A stretch of 64,000 nt of DNA from Alicyclobacillus pomorum DSM 14955 (GTDB lineage Bacteria; Bacillota; Bacilli; Alicyclobacillales; Alicyclobacillaceae). This document shows positions 28,038 through 36,075 of this stretch, one piece after another. The first letter of the stretch is position 1. The number at the start of each line of letters is the position of its first letter. The position numbers and the translations under genes were made by a program. The notes under the pieces are model-generated. The model was not told the origin of the DNA and did not search any database. It worked only from the letters and a program-made list of their open reading frames with translations. Location of the stretch: NCBI RefSeq assembly GCF_000472905.1, contig NZ_AXAR01000007.1, positions 62,001 to 126,000 of the forward strand, in the 5' to 3' direction.

Positions 28038-29609
28038 AAACGGAATGGCCGACACCATGATGGACAGCCAACGGCCCACCCGTGGAATGCGGCGAACTCG
28101 TCGGGTGGTGATGACGCGTAACATGCACAGCAGGACGAAGTAGAACAACAGTCCAGCACTGATGGCAAACAATAGTTGCAGACCGGACATGTGGTCGTGC
28201 GGTGGTGTGAGGATGTGGAAAAATACGGTCATGGCTACGGTAGAAAAGAGAATTTTCGCCGTATCCACGGCGTCAATCGTCAGACCCACAATACGGTTCA
28301 AACTCCACAGGTGCAGGATGGCTGTCAGGCACACGGATATTGTCAGCGCCCAGGCGACCCCCCGAATGCTCAGGCGCGGATCGGACGCGAGGACGTAGAT
28401 CAGCGCCAGCCGGACCACGCCGCCAATGACGTCGTTTCTCATGGCAATCCCCGCGCGGTTCAGCCCCTGTAAAATCGCTGACAAGGGTCCCTGTAGGTAC
28501 AAGAGAAACCCGGCAGGTGCCATGATGGCCAATATCGGGCCTACCGATGGCTCCTTAAAGATGGTGCGGCACAGGGGCTCGGCGTATAGCCACAGGACGA
28601 TGGACGTTGGAAGCCCAACCAGCGCTGTCGCTGTCCAACTTTGCACGACTCGTCGGCGTACGCGGTGATGGGACCGGGCCGCCACCGCTTCCGAAACGGA
28701 TGGAACGAGGTTGGTCCGCAGTGAGCTTGTAAACACGGTTGGGAACACGAGCAACGGGATGGCCATGCCGCCGTACTGCCCGTACAGCATCGTCGCCGTC
28801 GCGGTCGTCAGACCCGCGGCGAGGAGCGCCCGCGTGACAAGGACGGGTTCCAGGGCGTAAATGACAGACCAGATGAGCCGGCTCAGCGTGACAGGCGCTG
28901 CGACTTCTACAATCGACTTCAAAGTCTTACTGGTACTCTCCATGCTGCGCATCGGTGCATTCGGGAGAATGAGTCTGGGGCGACCACGCCACATGTACTG
29001 TGCTGCTAGGAACAGCATGCCTGCCAACTCGCCCAGAACCATCCCCATCATCGCGGCGGCGGCGGCAAACGCCAGTGAGTATTGCATGAAGTACGTGGCC
29101 AGCGCCCACACGCTGAGAATGCGAACGGTTTGTTCCAGTATGGACGCCCAAGCCGGGGGCGCCATGTCCTGCAGGCCTTGGAAGTAACCGCGAAAGATGG
29201 CGGACACAGCGATGACGGCGACAATTGGAATCATCGCAAGATACGTTGTGTAGGCGTTTGGATCTGTCAACCAATGTTTCTGCACCTGGTGGCGTAGGAG
29301 CCACATCAGGACGGTAAACACGGCGGCCATGGTCAGAATGACAGCCGTACTCACTCGAAGGATTCGCTGGATGCGGACGCGGTCGTGTTGAACGTACGCT
29401 TCCGCAACGAGCTTGGAGATGGCAATCGGTAGACCCGCTGTCACAAAGGTCATCACGAAACCGAGCAGCGGGAACACCATTTGGAACAGGCCTATCCCTG
29501 ATGCGCCTATCATACGGGTGAGCACAATTCGGTAGGCAAAGCCCATGACTCGGGTTACGAGCATGGCAACCATCAACACCATGGCTCCGTGCAGGAAAGA
29601 TCTGTTCAT
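28029..29609 (-). CDS. spoVB: Stage V sporulation protein B (MOP flippase family)
   Basis: A 526-residue polytopic protein of the MATE/MVF (MOP) superfamily with about 14 membrane segments. It begins MNRSFLHGAMVLMVAMLVTR with the family's conserved RMIGASGIGLFQMVFP. SpoVB is needed for spore cortex synthesis and is thought to flip lipid-linked precursors. ATG 29609 follows GGAAAGGTG. The same order (yrzE-yrbG-spoVB-comN-secDF) exists in B. subtilis. A 6-bp CCTTTC / GAAAGG repeat brackets a CATGCTA on the minus strand just upstream. Confidence 0.88.
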   Translation of the reverse strand: MNRSFLHGAMVLMVAMLVTRVMGFAYRIVLTRMIGASGIGLFQMVFPLLGFVMTFVTAGLPIAISKLVAEAYVQHDRVRIQRILRVSTAVILTMAAVFTVLMWLLRHQVQKHWLTDPNAYTTYLAMIPIVAVIAVSAIFRGYFQGLQDMAPPAWASILEQTVRILSVWALATYFMQYSLAFAAAAAMMGMVLGELAGMLFLAAQYMWRGRPRLILPNAPMRSMESTSKTLKSIVEVAAPVTLSRLIWSVIYALEPVLVTRALLAAGLTTATATMLYGQYGGMAIPLLVFPTVFTSSLRTNLVPSVSEAVAARSHHRVRRRVVQSWTATALVGLPTSIVLWLYAEPLCRTIFKEPSVGPILAIMAPAGFLLYLQGPLSAILQGLNRAGIAMRNDVIGGVVRLALIYVLASDPRLSIRGVAWALTISVCLTAILHLWSLNRIVGLTIDAVDTAKILFSTVAMTVFFHILTPPHDHMSGLQLLFAISAGLLFYFVLLCMLRVITTRRVRRIPRVGRWLSIMVSAIPFSM

Positions 29610-29767
29610 GCCGCGTTCACCTTTCCGATAGCATGTCTCTATGACCATATGCAGTAGAAAGGACCGTTAGTCCGCAGCACTTGTCGAAACAACGCAGGAA
29701 TCTTCGATGGATTTGTAGAAATAGCTCTTGTCATGAAGGATAGAAGCGTTTCGGTGGAGGGATCAAT

Positions 29768-30028
29768 GTGGAGGACCAACCAACGACAGAGGTGTTTACT
29801 TGGGATGCCTACATCCAGGATCTCTTGCCACTTTGTGCTGTGAAAGCCGAAGAGTTCCGCCTACTCGGTTATGAAGAAGTGACCGCGTTCGACGTTCTCG
29901 AGTGTGTCCAAGGTACAATGAAGGGAAACCTTGCTTTACATCAAGTGGTTGCTGCTATATTTGGCCTTAGCCCTGGTAAATTTATGAACTATTTGACCAT
30001 GAACGCGTACAAGGGAAATCTTGGATAA
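29768..30028 (+). CDS. comN: Post-transcriptional regulator ComN family
   Basis: An 86-residue acidic protein (YIQDLLPLCAVKAEEFRLLGYEEVT..., LSPGKFMNYLTMNAY) of the ComN/YrzD family. In B. subtilis ComN controls comE mRNA and locates near division sites. GTG start behind GGTGGAGGG. It lies between spoVB and secDF as in B. subtilis. Assignment rests on similarity and synteny. Confidence 0.85.
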   Translation: MEDQPTTEVFTWDAYIQDLLPLCAVKAEEFRLLGYEEVTAFDVLECVQGTMKGNLALHQVVAAIFGLSPGKFMNYLTMNAYKGNLG

Positions 30029-30036
30029 CGCTCCGT

Positions 30037-30065
30037 TTGACGGTGACAAGTTTCCTTATTATACT
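30037..30065 (+). promoter_or_regulatory. Sigma-A promoter of secD-secF
   Basis: TTGACG, 17-nt spacer, TATACT, 86 nt upstream of the secD start. Near-consensus. Confidence 0.82.
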
Positions 30066-30150
30066 AGGAAAAGTGTCATGGTGCTTCACGTCTTCAGCCA
30101 CAGCACCCCGGATTCATTCTGAAAATACTACGCGTTAGGAGATTGTCCGC

Positions 30151-31440
30151 TTGAAGAACAGAAGCAGCAGGAGATGGGGCCGTTTTGGCCTGTTTTTCGT
30201 GATAATCTGTATCGTTGTTGGGCTGACGGCGGGAACGTCCATGAAACTGTGGAATTCCATTCCGCTGGGTTTGGATCTCAAGGGCGGTTTTGACCTGCTG
30301 TATCAAATTGAGCCCACCAAAGACCATCCGTTGACGAAAGAGGGCGTGCAGGCTGCGTTACAAGCCGTGCAACTACGCGTCGATTCTCTGGGCGTCTCAT
30401 CGCCCATCATTGAATTGGAGGACGGAAATCGCATTCGCGTTCAAATCGCAGGCGATTTTGACCAAAATTACTATCAGCAGATTATTGGCGAGCAAGCGAA
30501 TTTGGAGATTTACGGGAGCGCCACTCTGAATCCGAAGACGGGGAAATGGACGCCAGCTCCCAAGCAGAAGCCACTCGCCACCGGCGCGGACTTGAAAAGC
30601 AATTCACAATGGGCTACCGACCAAAACGGACAGAATGTCGTCACGCTGGAATTCAAAGATCCGGCCAAGTGGGAAAAGATCACCAAGGACTACCTGGGTA
30701 AGCCGATTTACGTGTTCTTGAACGGCAACCTGTTGACGAATCCGGTGATTCAATCGGTGATGTACGACGGAAAATCGGAAATCTCTGGCGGCGACTTGAA
30801 TACGCCGGAGAAGTGTGAAACGCTCGCTAAGCAGCTGAACGCTGGCGCGTTGCCATATCCACTCAAGCTGGTGAGTTCGACCAACGTGGGTCCGTCACTC
30901 GGTATTGCCTCTTTGAAGGCCACGATGTGGGCCGGGCTTGCTGCAATTCTCTTGATTTTCCTGTTTATGTTGGTCCTCTACCGATTGGCCGGATTGATTG
31001 CAGACATTGCCTTGGTGGCGTACCTATACCTGATCTTGTTGACGTTTGCGGGCTTGCACGTCGTGTTGACGCTGCCTGGCTTAGCGGCTCTCGTACTCGG
31101 TGTGGGCATGGCGGTCGATGCCAACATCATCACGTACGAGCGCATCAAAGATGAGATGAGGAACGGTAAGAGCTTGCAGTCGAGCGTCATTGCCGGTAAC
31201 AAGCGCGCGCTGCGCGCCATCATAGACTCCAACGCCACGACGTTCATCGCAGGCGCAGTGATGTACTGGTTCGGACAAGCTGACATTCGCGGATTCGCCA
31301 TCTCACTGATGCTGAGCATTGTCATCAGTCTGTTGACAGCTGTGCTCTTGAGCCGCGCGATGTTGCTCTTGTTTACCAAGTCGAACGTGGTCAACCACCC
31401 CTGGTGGTATGGTGTCGGAAAAGGGGTGGTGCAGAAATGA
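30151..31440 (+). CDS. secD: Protein translocase subunit SecD
   Basis: A 429-residue RND-family protein: first membrane helix ~11-30, LGLDLKGGFDLLYQIEP, a periplasm-type domain to ~250, then five membrane helices with ALVLGVGMAVDANIITYERI. With SecF it uses the proton gradient to pull exported proteins through SecYEG. TTG start, SD AGGAG at 9 nt. SecF is a separate gene, unlike the fused SecDF of B. subtilis. The stop overlaps the secF ATG. Confidence 0.96.
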   Translation: MKNRSSRRWGRFGLFFVIICIVVGLTAGTSMKLWNSIPLGLDLKGGFDLLYQIEPTKDHPLTKEGVQAALQAVQLRVDSLGVSSPIIELEDGNRIRVQIAGDFDQNYYQQIIGEQANLEIYGSATLNPKTGKWTPAPKQKPLATGADLKSNSQWATDQNGQNVVTLEFKDPAKWEKITKDYLGKPIYVFLNGNLLTNPVIQSVMYDGKSEISGGDLNTPEKCETLAKQLNAGALPYPLKLVSSTNVGPSLGIASLKATMWAGLAAILLIFLFMLVLYRLAGLIADIALVAYLYLILLTFAGLHVVLTLPGLAALVLGVGMAVDANIITYERIKDEMRNGKSLQSSVIAGNKRALRAIIDSNATTFIAGAVMYWFGQADIRGFAISLMLSIVISLLTAVLLSRAMLLLFTKSNVVNHPWWYGVGKGVVQK

Positions 31441-32348
31441 AGGCGCGGTTTGATATTGTAAAGCGGAAATGGTGGTTCTTTGGCCTGTCCCTGGCTATCA
31501 CCGTCGCTGGCCTGGTCATCTTCGCCTTGTTCGGATTCAACCTGGGTACGGACTTTAAGGCCGGGTCCCGGGTTCAGCTGCAGTTGAATGAGCCTGTCAA
31601 CGTTGGAAAAGTCCGCAGTATGTTGAACGATATTGGTTTGAGTGTCGGTGAAGGTTCCATCACCGTTGCCGGGACGCGCGGAGACATTGCTGTGATTCGT
31701 TTCCCTACCACGCTGTCACAGGCGCAAATCGCGAAAATCGGAGCCGAGGAGAAAAAGGACTTCCCGAAGTCCACGGGAGACACGGTTGATACTGTCGATC
31801 CCATTGTCGCCCGGCAAACCTCTCAGAAGGCCGTCTGGGCCGTGCTGTTGGCCTCTCTGTTCATCGTGGTCTACATGGCGATTCGCTTTGAATACCGCTT
31901 CGCCGTGTCTGGAATCATTGCGCTGTTGCACGACGCGTTCATCGTCATGGCGGTGTTTGCGATTTTGCGCCTGGAAGTGGACCTGACGTTCGTGGCGGCG
32001 ATTTTGACCATCGTCGGTTATTCTATCAACGACACCATCGTCATTTTTGACCGGATCCGAGAGAACATGAACGTGGCGAAGCCGAGGTCGCGCGGCGAAC
32101 TGGAGCGGTTGGTGGACAAGAGTCTGTGGCAGACCATGTCGCGCTCCATCAATACCGTCGTTACTGTGTTGATTGCAGCGGTGATGCTCTACTTCTTCGG
32201 CGGTCAGTCGATTCACAACTTCACGTTTGCGCTGATTGTGGGGCTCGTAAGCGGTGCGTACAGTTCCATCTTTATCGCAAGTCCAATCTGGGTGACTTGG
32301 CGAAGCAGAAAGTTGCCAAAGTCCAAACCTGCCGAGTCCGTTGAGTAA
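31437..32348 (+). CDS. secF: Protein translocase subunit SecF
   Basis: A 303-residue partner of SecD: FNLGTDFKAGSRVQLQ after the first helix, then five helices with ILTIVGYSINDTIVIFDRIREN. ATG 31437 overlaps the secD stop (ATGA), indicating coupled translation. A 10-bp hairpin follows. Confidence 0.96.
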   Translation: MKARFDIVKRKWWFFGLSLAITVAGLVIFALFGFNLGTDFKAGSRVQLQLNEPVNVGKVRSMLNDIGLSVGEGSITVAGTRGDIAVIRFPTTLSQAQIAKIGAEEKKDFPKSTGDTVDTVDPIVARQTSQKAVWAVLLASLFIVVYMAIRFEYRFAVSGIIALLHDAFIVMAVFAILRLEVDLTFVAAILTIVGYSINDTIVIFDRIRENMNVAKPRSRGELERLVDKSLWQTMSRSINTVVTVLIAAVMLYFFGGQSIHNFTFALIVGLVSGAYSSIFIASPIWVTWRSRKLPKSKPAESVE

Positions 32349-32359
32349 ATCGAACATCA

Positions 32360-32386
32360 AACGCGCTCCTGAGGGGGCGCGTTATT
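32360..32386 (+). terminator. Probable terminator after secF
   Basis: Stem AACGCGCTCC / GGGGCGCGTT (one G-T pair), loop TGAG, then ATTCTTCT. The T-run is interrupted. Confidence 0.6.
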
Positions 32387-32447
32387 CTTCTCCAGCACGT
32401 TGGAGAATGCCATGATGCAACAGGGTACCGGGTAAGGAGGACTCCGC

Positions 32448-33389
32448 GTGATTGAGCAAGATGAAACCCACGTTCGCCAACCAGCCCATCGGGAAGCGGC
32501 GGTGGCAGCGTGGATTTCTGTCATTGTCAATGTTTTGTTGATGGTAGCCAAAGGTGTGGTGGGCCTGTGGACCGGGAGCCGCGCATTGTTTGCGGACGCA
32601 GCACATTCCGCGGCCGACCTGGCGGGATCCGTGGCCGTGATGATTGGCTTGCGGGTGGCTCGCAAACCACCGGATGAGGATCACCCGTATGGCCATGGCA
32701 AGGCAGAGTTGATCAGCACTGCGCTCGTTGCGTGCTTGCTGATGGCCGCCTCTCTTGATGTTGGTTACCGCTCCATTCACGCCTTTTGGTCTGAACCGTC
32801 AAAACCGCAGTGGCTTTCGGCGTATGCTGCGATGGCTGCCATTGTGATCAAGGAATTGTTGTACCGATACAACTACCGCCTGGGCAAAAAGTTGAACAGC
32901 AAGAGCCTTTTGGCGAGCGCCACGGATCACAGATCTGACGTCTATTCGTCCATTGCTGCGCTGGTGGGGATCTTGCTGTCGCTGGCGGGAGAGTGGCTCG
33001 GCGTGCGCTGGCTCCTCTACATGGATGCCGTGGCGGGTGCGTTTGTGGCTCTGCTGGTCCTGAAAATGGGATATGCCATCGCCATGGACTCCACGCAGTT
33101 GCTCATGGACCGCGCGGTTGCAGAAGAAGACCTGAAGCCTTATCATGCATTGATTCAGACCATCCCTGGCGTGATTGCGATAGATGAACTTCGCGCCAGA
33201 GACCACGGTACATATGTGATTGTGGACGTAAAAATTCAGGTGGACGCCACCATCACGGTGGCGGAAGGGCACGGCATCGCTGCCGAAGTCAAGCGTCAGA
33301 TGATGCGTGACTTCCCGCGGGTTCACGACGTGTTTGTCCACGTGAATCCAAGTCATTCCAATTCTCGGCAGGAGAGTGAGTGCCCGTGA
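32448..33389 (+). CDS. Cation diffusion facilitator transporter
   Basis: A 313-residue CDF protein: six membrane segments with the metal-site patterns FADAAHSAADL and ATDHRSDVYSS, and a cytoplasmic C-terminal domain (IPGVIAIDELRARDHG, VHDVFVHVNP). It exports divalent metals (Zn, Mn, Fe or Cd) in exchange for protons. The linker HPYGHGKAE is His-containing. The metal cannot be assigned. GTG start behind AAGGAGG. It overlaps recJ by 10 nt. Confidence 0.92.
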   Translation: MIEQDETHVRQPAHREAAVAAWISVIVNVLLMVAKGVVGLWTGSRALFADAAHSAADLAGSVAVMIGLRVARKPPDEDHPYGHGKAELISTALVACLLMAASLDVGYRSIHAFWSEPSKPQWLSAYAAMAAIVIKELLYRYNYRLGKKLNSKSLLASATDHRSDVYSSIAALVGILLSLAGEWLGVRWLLYMDAVAGAFVALLVLKMGYAIAMDSTQLLMDRAVAEEDLKPYHALIQTIPGVIAIDELRARDHGTYVIVDVKIQVDATITVAEGHGIAAEVKRQMMRDFPRVHDVFVHVNPSHSNSRQESECP

Positions 33390-35371
33390 CCACCCCCCTT
33401 TGGCGAACAGCACAGGTTGATGACGCTTTGGCTGAACGTATTGCGAGTCGATTTCACTTGCCACACCGGGTGGCCAAGTGGTTGTGCATCCGGAATATCC
33501 CTGAAGACAGGATTGCAGCATGGCTTCGACCGGAGTCTTCGGAGTGGCTGAGCTCTGGGGTGTTTTGGGATATGGACGCGGCGGTGAACAGACTGTTGGC
33601 AGCCGCTGAAGCCGGAGAGCGCGTCTGCATCGTCGGTGATTACGACGTCGATGGTGTCACCGCGAGCGCGATTCTCGCAACGACAGTGGAAGCCCTGGGC
33701 ATCACCTGGCGTTGCTTGATCCCTCATCGCGTGGAGGATGGGTACGGTCTGTCACAACGGCTGGTGGACCAGGCCTACGCATTGGGCAGCACCGTGCTCG
33801 TGACCGTCGACAACGGGATTCGTGCGCATGAAGCTATCGATTATGCGGTGTCACTGGGCATGGACGTGGTCCTCACGGATCACCATGAACCAGGGGACAC
33901 CCTGCCCGAGTCCGCGCTGGTGACGTTGCACTGGGCCCGCGCCGATGGCAGTGAGGCACGAACGTTGTCCGGCGCTGGTGTCGCCCGTAAGTTCGCAGAT
34001 GCATTGTTACGGCGTGCCGTACAAAGTGCCGATGCAACACCGCTGCTGAACTGGCATACGGGACTGGCCGCGCTCGGCGCACTGGCGGACATGATGCCCA
34101 TGAGCGTGGAAAACCGCAAGTTGGTGAAGGCGGGCCTTTCCTTCTTGCGCCAGTGTGATCACCCAGGTTGGCGGGCGCTTTGCCACGTTGCGAGGGTGGA
34201 TGCACAGACGCTGTCTGAAACAGCGGTTCTCTGGTCCATTGCTCCGCGTTTAAACGCCGCCGGGCGGATGGGAACAGCCACGGTCGCGCTGGATCTCCTG
34301 ATGTCCAAGACGGACGAAGAGGCTGCGCCGTTGGCGGAGCGCATTGAAGCGTGGAACCGGGAACGGAAGGAGGACACCGAGCGGGTCTTTCAGGAAGCGC
34401 TGGCGCAACATCAGGCACTCGATCCGCACGGCACCTCACCCGTGATTGTGGTCTCGGGACCCTGGAATCTGGGCGTGGCGGGGATTGCCGCAGCGAGACT
34501 CGTGAACGCCACGGGGCGTCCGGCGCTGGTTCTCGCGGACGACGGTACCGGACTTCTCCGTGGCTCTGGGCGGGCCTCTGACGGCTTTCCCTTGCACGAA
34601 GTCGTGACACAGTGCAAAGATTATTTGGTTCACTTTGGCGGGCACGAAGCGGCGATTGGCTGCGCAGTCGAAAAGGAACAGCTGGAGCAGTTCCGTGAGG
34701 CGGTCTGCGCCGCTGCCAAACCGTACGACAAGCGTTTCGGGGCTTCACTCGATGATGAACCCGTTGCTGACGACTACTTACCGCTTGGCGAAGTGACGCT
34801 GGAGACCTTGGAGTGGGTGGAACGGTTTGCGCCGCACGGGCCGGACAACCCGCCACTGACGTTCTACGTAGGTCCAGTGACCGTGGTTCAGGTCACGCCG
34901 ATGGGCGGCGGGAAGCACGCTCGGATTCGCGTGCGAGAAGGAAAGCAGGAATGCGACTTGGTGTGGTTTCGAGCGCCCGAGGATGTGGTGCGTTGGGAAC
35001 GGGGGTGGACCGTGGCCGCAGTGGTTTCACTCGAGCGCAACACCTGGAAGGGGAGAACCTCTGCACAACTGCGCGTGACGGATGCGTTTGTTCTCCGGAA
35101 GCCGTTGTTGCGGCAAGAACTTGGATACTTGTACCGCTTGTTGCACGCACGCCGCAAACTGACGCTGCAGGAGGCGGTCTCTTCGGTGCCGGAGCGCAGT
35201 GCGGAGGAGGCGCAAATCGCGCTGGAGACGTTTGTCGAACTTGGGTTTGCCGAACGGACAGAGAGCGCGTATCATGTTGTTGAACATGTTGTCCCACGCG
35301 ATTTGCGAGACTCCAAACACTACCAAAGTCATCTTCGGCGCTCCGCCAGTGAGGTGCGATTCACCTCGTGA
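33380..35371 (+). CDS. recJ: Single-stranded-DNA-specific exonuclease RecJ
   Basis: A 663-residue DHH-family 5'-3' exonuclease. Visible are VGDYDVDGVTA (~87), VTVDNGIRAHEA, VVLTDHHEPG, the DHHA1 motif GGHEAAIGCAV and an OB-fold region. It is close to the Thermus enzyme in size and about 120 residues shorter than B. subtilis RecJ, so an extra C-terminal domain is lacking or reduced. GTG start inside the CDF gene end. It acts in recombination and repair. Confidence 0.95.
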   Translation: MPVTTPLWRTAQVDDALAERIASRFHLPHRVAKWLCIRNIPEDRIAAWLRPESSEWLSSGVFWDMDAAVNRLLAAAEAGERVCIVGDYDVDGVTASAILATTVEALGITWRCLIPHRVEDGYGLSQRLVDQAYALGSTVLVTVDNGIRAHEAIDYAVSLGMDVVLTDHHEPGDTLPESALVTLHWARADGSEARTLSGAGVARKFADALLRRAVQSADATPLLNWHTGLAALGALADMMPMSVENRKLVKAGLSFLRQCDHPGWRALCHVARVDAQTLSETAVLWSIAPRLNAAGRMGTATVALDLLMSKTDEEAAPLAERIEAWNRERKEDTERVFQEALAQHQALDPHGTSPVIVVSGPWNLGVAGIAAARLVNATGRPALVLADDGTGLLRGSGRASDGFPLHEVVTQCKDYLVHFGGHEAAIGCAVEKEQLEQFREAVCAAAKPYDKRFGASLDDEPVADDYLPLGEVTLETLEWVERFAPHGPDNPPLTFYVGPVTVVQVTPMGGGKHARIRVREGKQECDLVWFRAPEDVVRWERGWTVAAVVSLERNTWKGRTSAQLRVTDAFVLRKPLLRQELGYLYRLLHARRKLTLQEAVSSVPERSAEEAQIALETFVELGFAERTESAYHVVEHVVPRDLRDSKHYQSHLRRSASEVRFTS

Positions 35372-35404
35372 CAGAGGCACTTGCCGACATGGATGGACAG
35401 TTTC

Positions 35405-35471
35405 GCGATTTGCAAAACGCAAGCATCTTGGCAGAGTGTTGAGCCCATTCGATGAGGCGTTTGCAAATCGC
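35405..35471 (+). promoter_or_regulatory. Long imperfect hairpin in the apt leader
   Basis: Arms GCGATTTGCAAAACGC and GCGTTTGCAAATCGC are complementary except for one extra base, and an inner CATC / GATG extends the stem. It ends 25 nt before the apt start. There is no T-run, so it is not a simple terminator. Confidence 0.5.
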
Positions 35472-35496
35472 CTACAGTATGAGAAGGAGCGAGTTT

Positions 35497-36012
35497 ATGG
35501 ACTGGAAGAGCAAAATTCGGGACATCCCCGACTTTCCACAGCCCGGAATTCTGTTTCGGGATATCACGCCATTGCTTGGGGATGGGCCGATGTACCGCGC
35601 CGCCATCGAGCAGCTGGCGCGCTTCGCCAAGGCGCAGGGCGCCGAAGTTGTTGTTGGGCCAGAAGCCCGAGGCTACGTGGTAGGCGCACCACTGGCACAC
35701 CACTTGGGTCTTGGATTTGTGCCAGTCCGCAAGAAAGGCAAACTGCCGGCCGAGACGGTCGCTGTAGAATATGATTTGGAATACGGGAAAGACACCTTGG
35801 AAATCCACAAGGACGCTCTACTGCCTGGACAGCGGGTGGTGGTAGCGGACGACTTGTTGGCGACGGGGGGCACCATTTCCGCCACAGTCGAGCTGGTTCG
35901 CAAGCTGGGTGGCGTTGTTGTGGGCGCCGCGTTCTTTATTGAGTTGAAAGCCCTCCAAGGCCGCAAGCGACTACAGGGTATTGCCATTGAAACCCTGGTC
36001 CAATATGAATAA
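35497..36012 (+). CDS. apt: Adenine phosphoribosyltransferase
   Basis: A 171-residue purine salvage enzyme that makes AMP from adenine and PRPP. The PRPP motif is VVVADDLLATGGT; also RDIPDFPQPGILFRDITPLL and VVGPEARGYVVGAPLA. ATG 35497 has AAGGAG 7 nt upstream; an upstream in-frame ATG has no SD. It lies between recJ and relA as in B. subtilis. Confidence 0.97.
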   Translation: MDWKSKIRDIPDFPQPGILFRDITPLLGDGPMYRAAIEQLARFAKAQGAEVVVGPEARGYVVGAPLAHHLGLGFVPVRKKGKLPAETVAVEYDLEYGKDTLEIHKDALLPGQRVVVADDLLATGGTISATVELVRKLGGVVVGAAFFIELKALQGRKRLQGIAIETLVQYE

Positions 36013-36029
36013 CATGACGATGCATCAGC

Positions 36030-36055
36030 GGGCTCACTCATTTTGAGGTGAGCCC
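36030..36055 (+). promoter_or_regulatory. Hairpin between apt and relA
   Basis: GGGCTCAC-TCA / TGA-GTGAGCCC with one bulged G. The relA SD (GGGGAGGTG) begins just 3' of the stem, outside it. No T-run follows, so it is a processing or attenuation hairpin at most. Confidence 0.45.
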
Positions 36056-36075
36056 CGACGAGGGGAGGTGACGCG

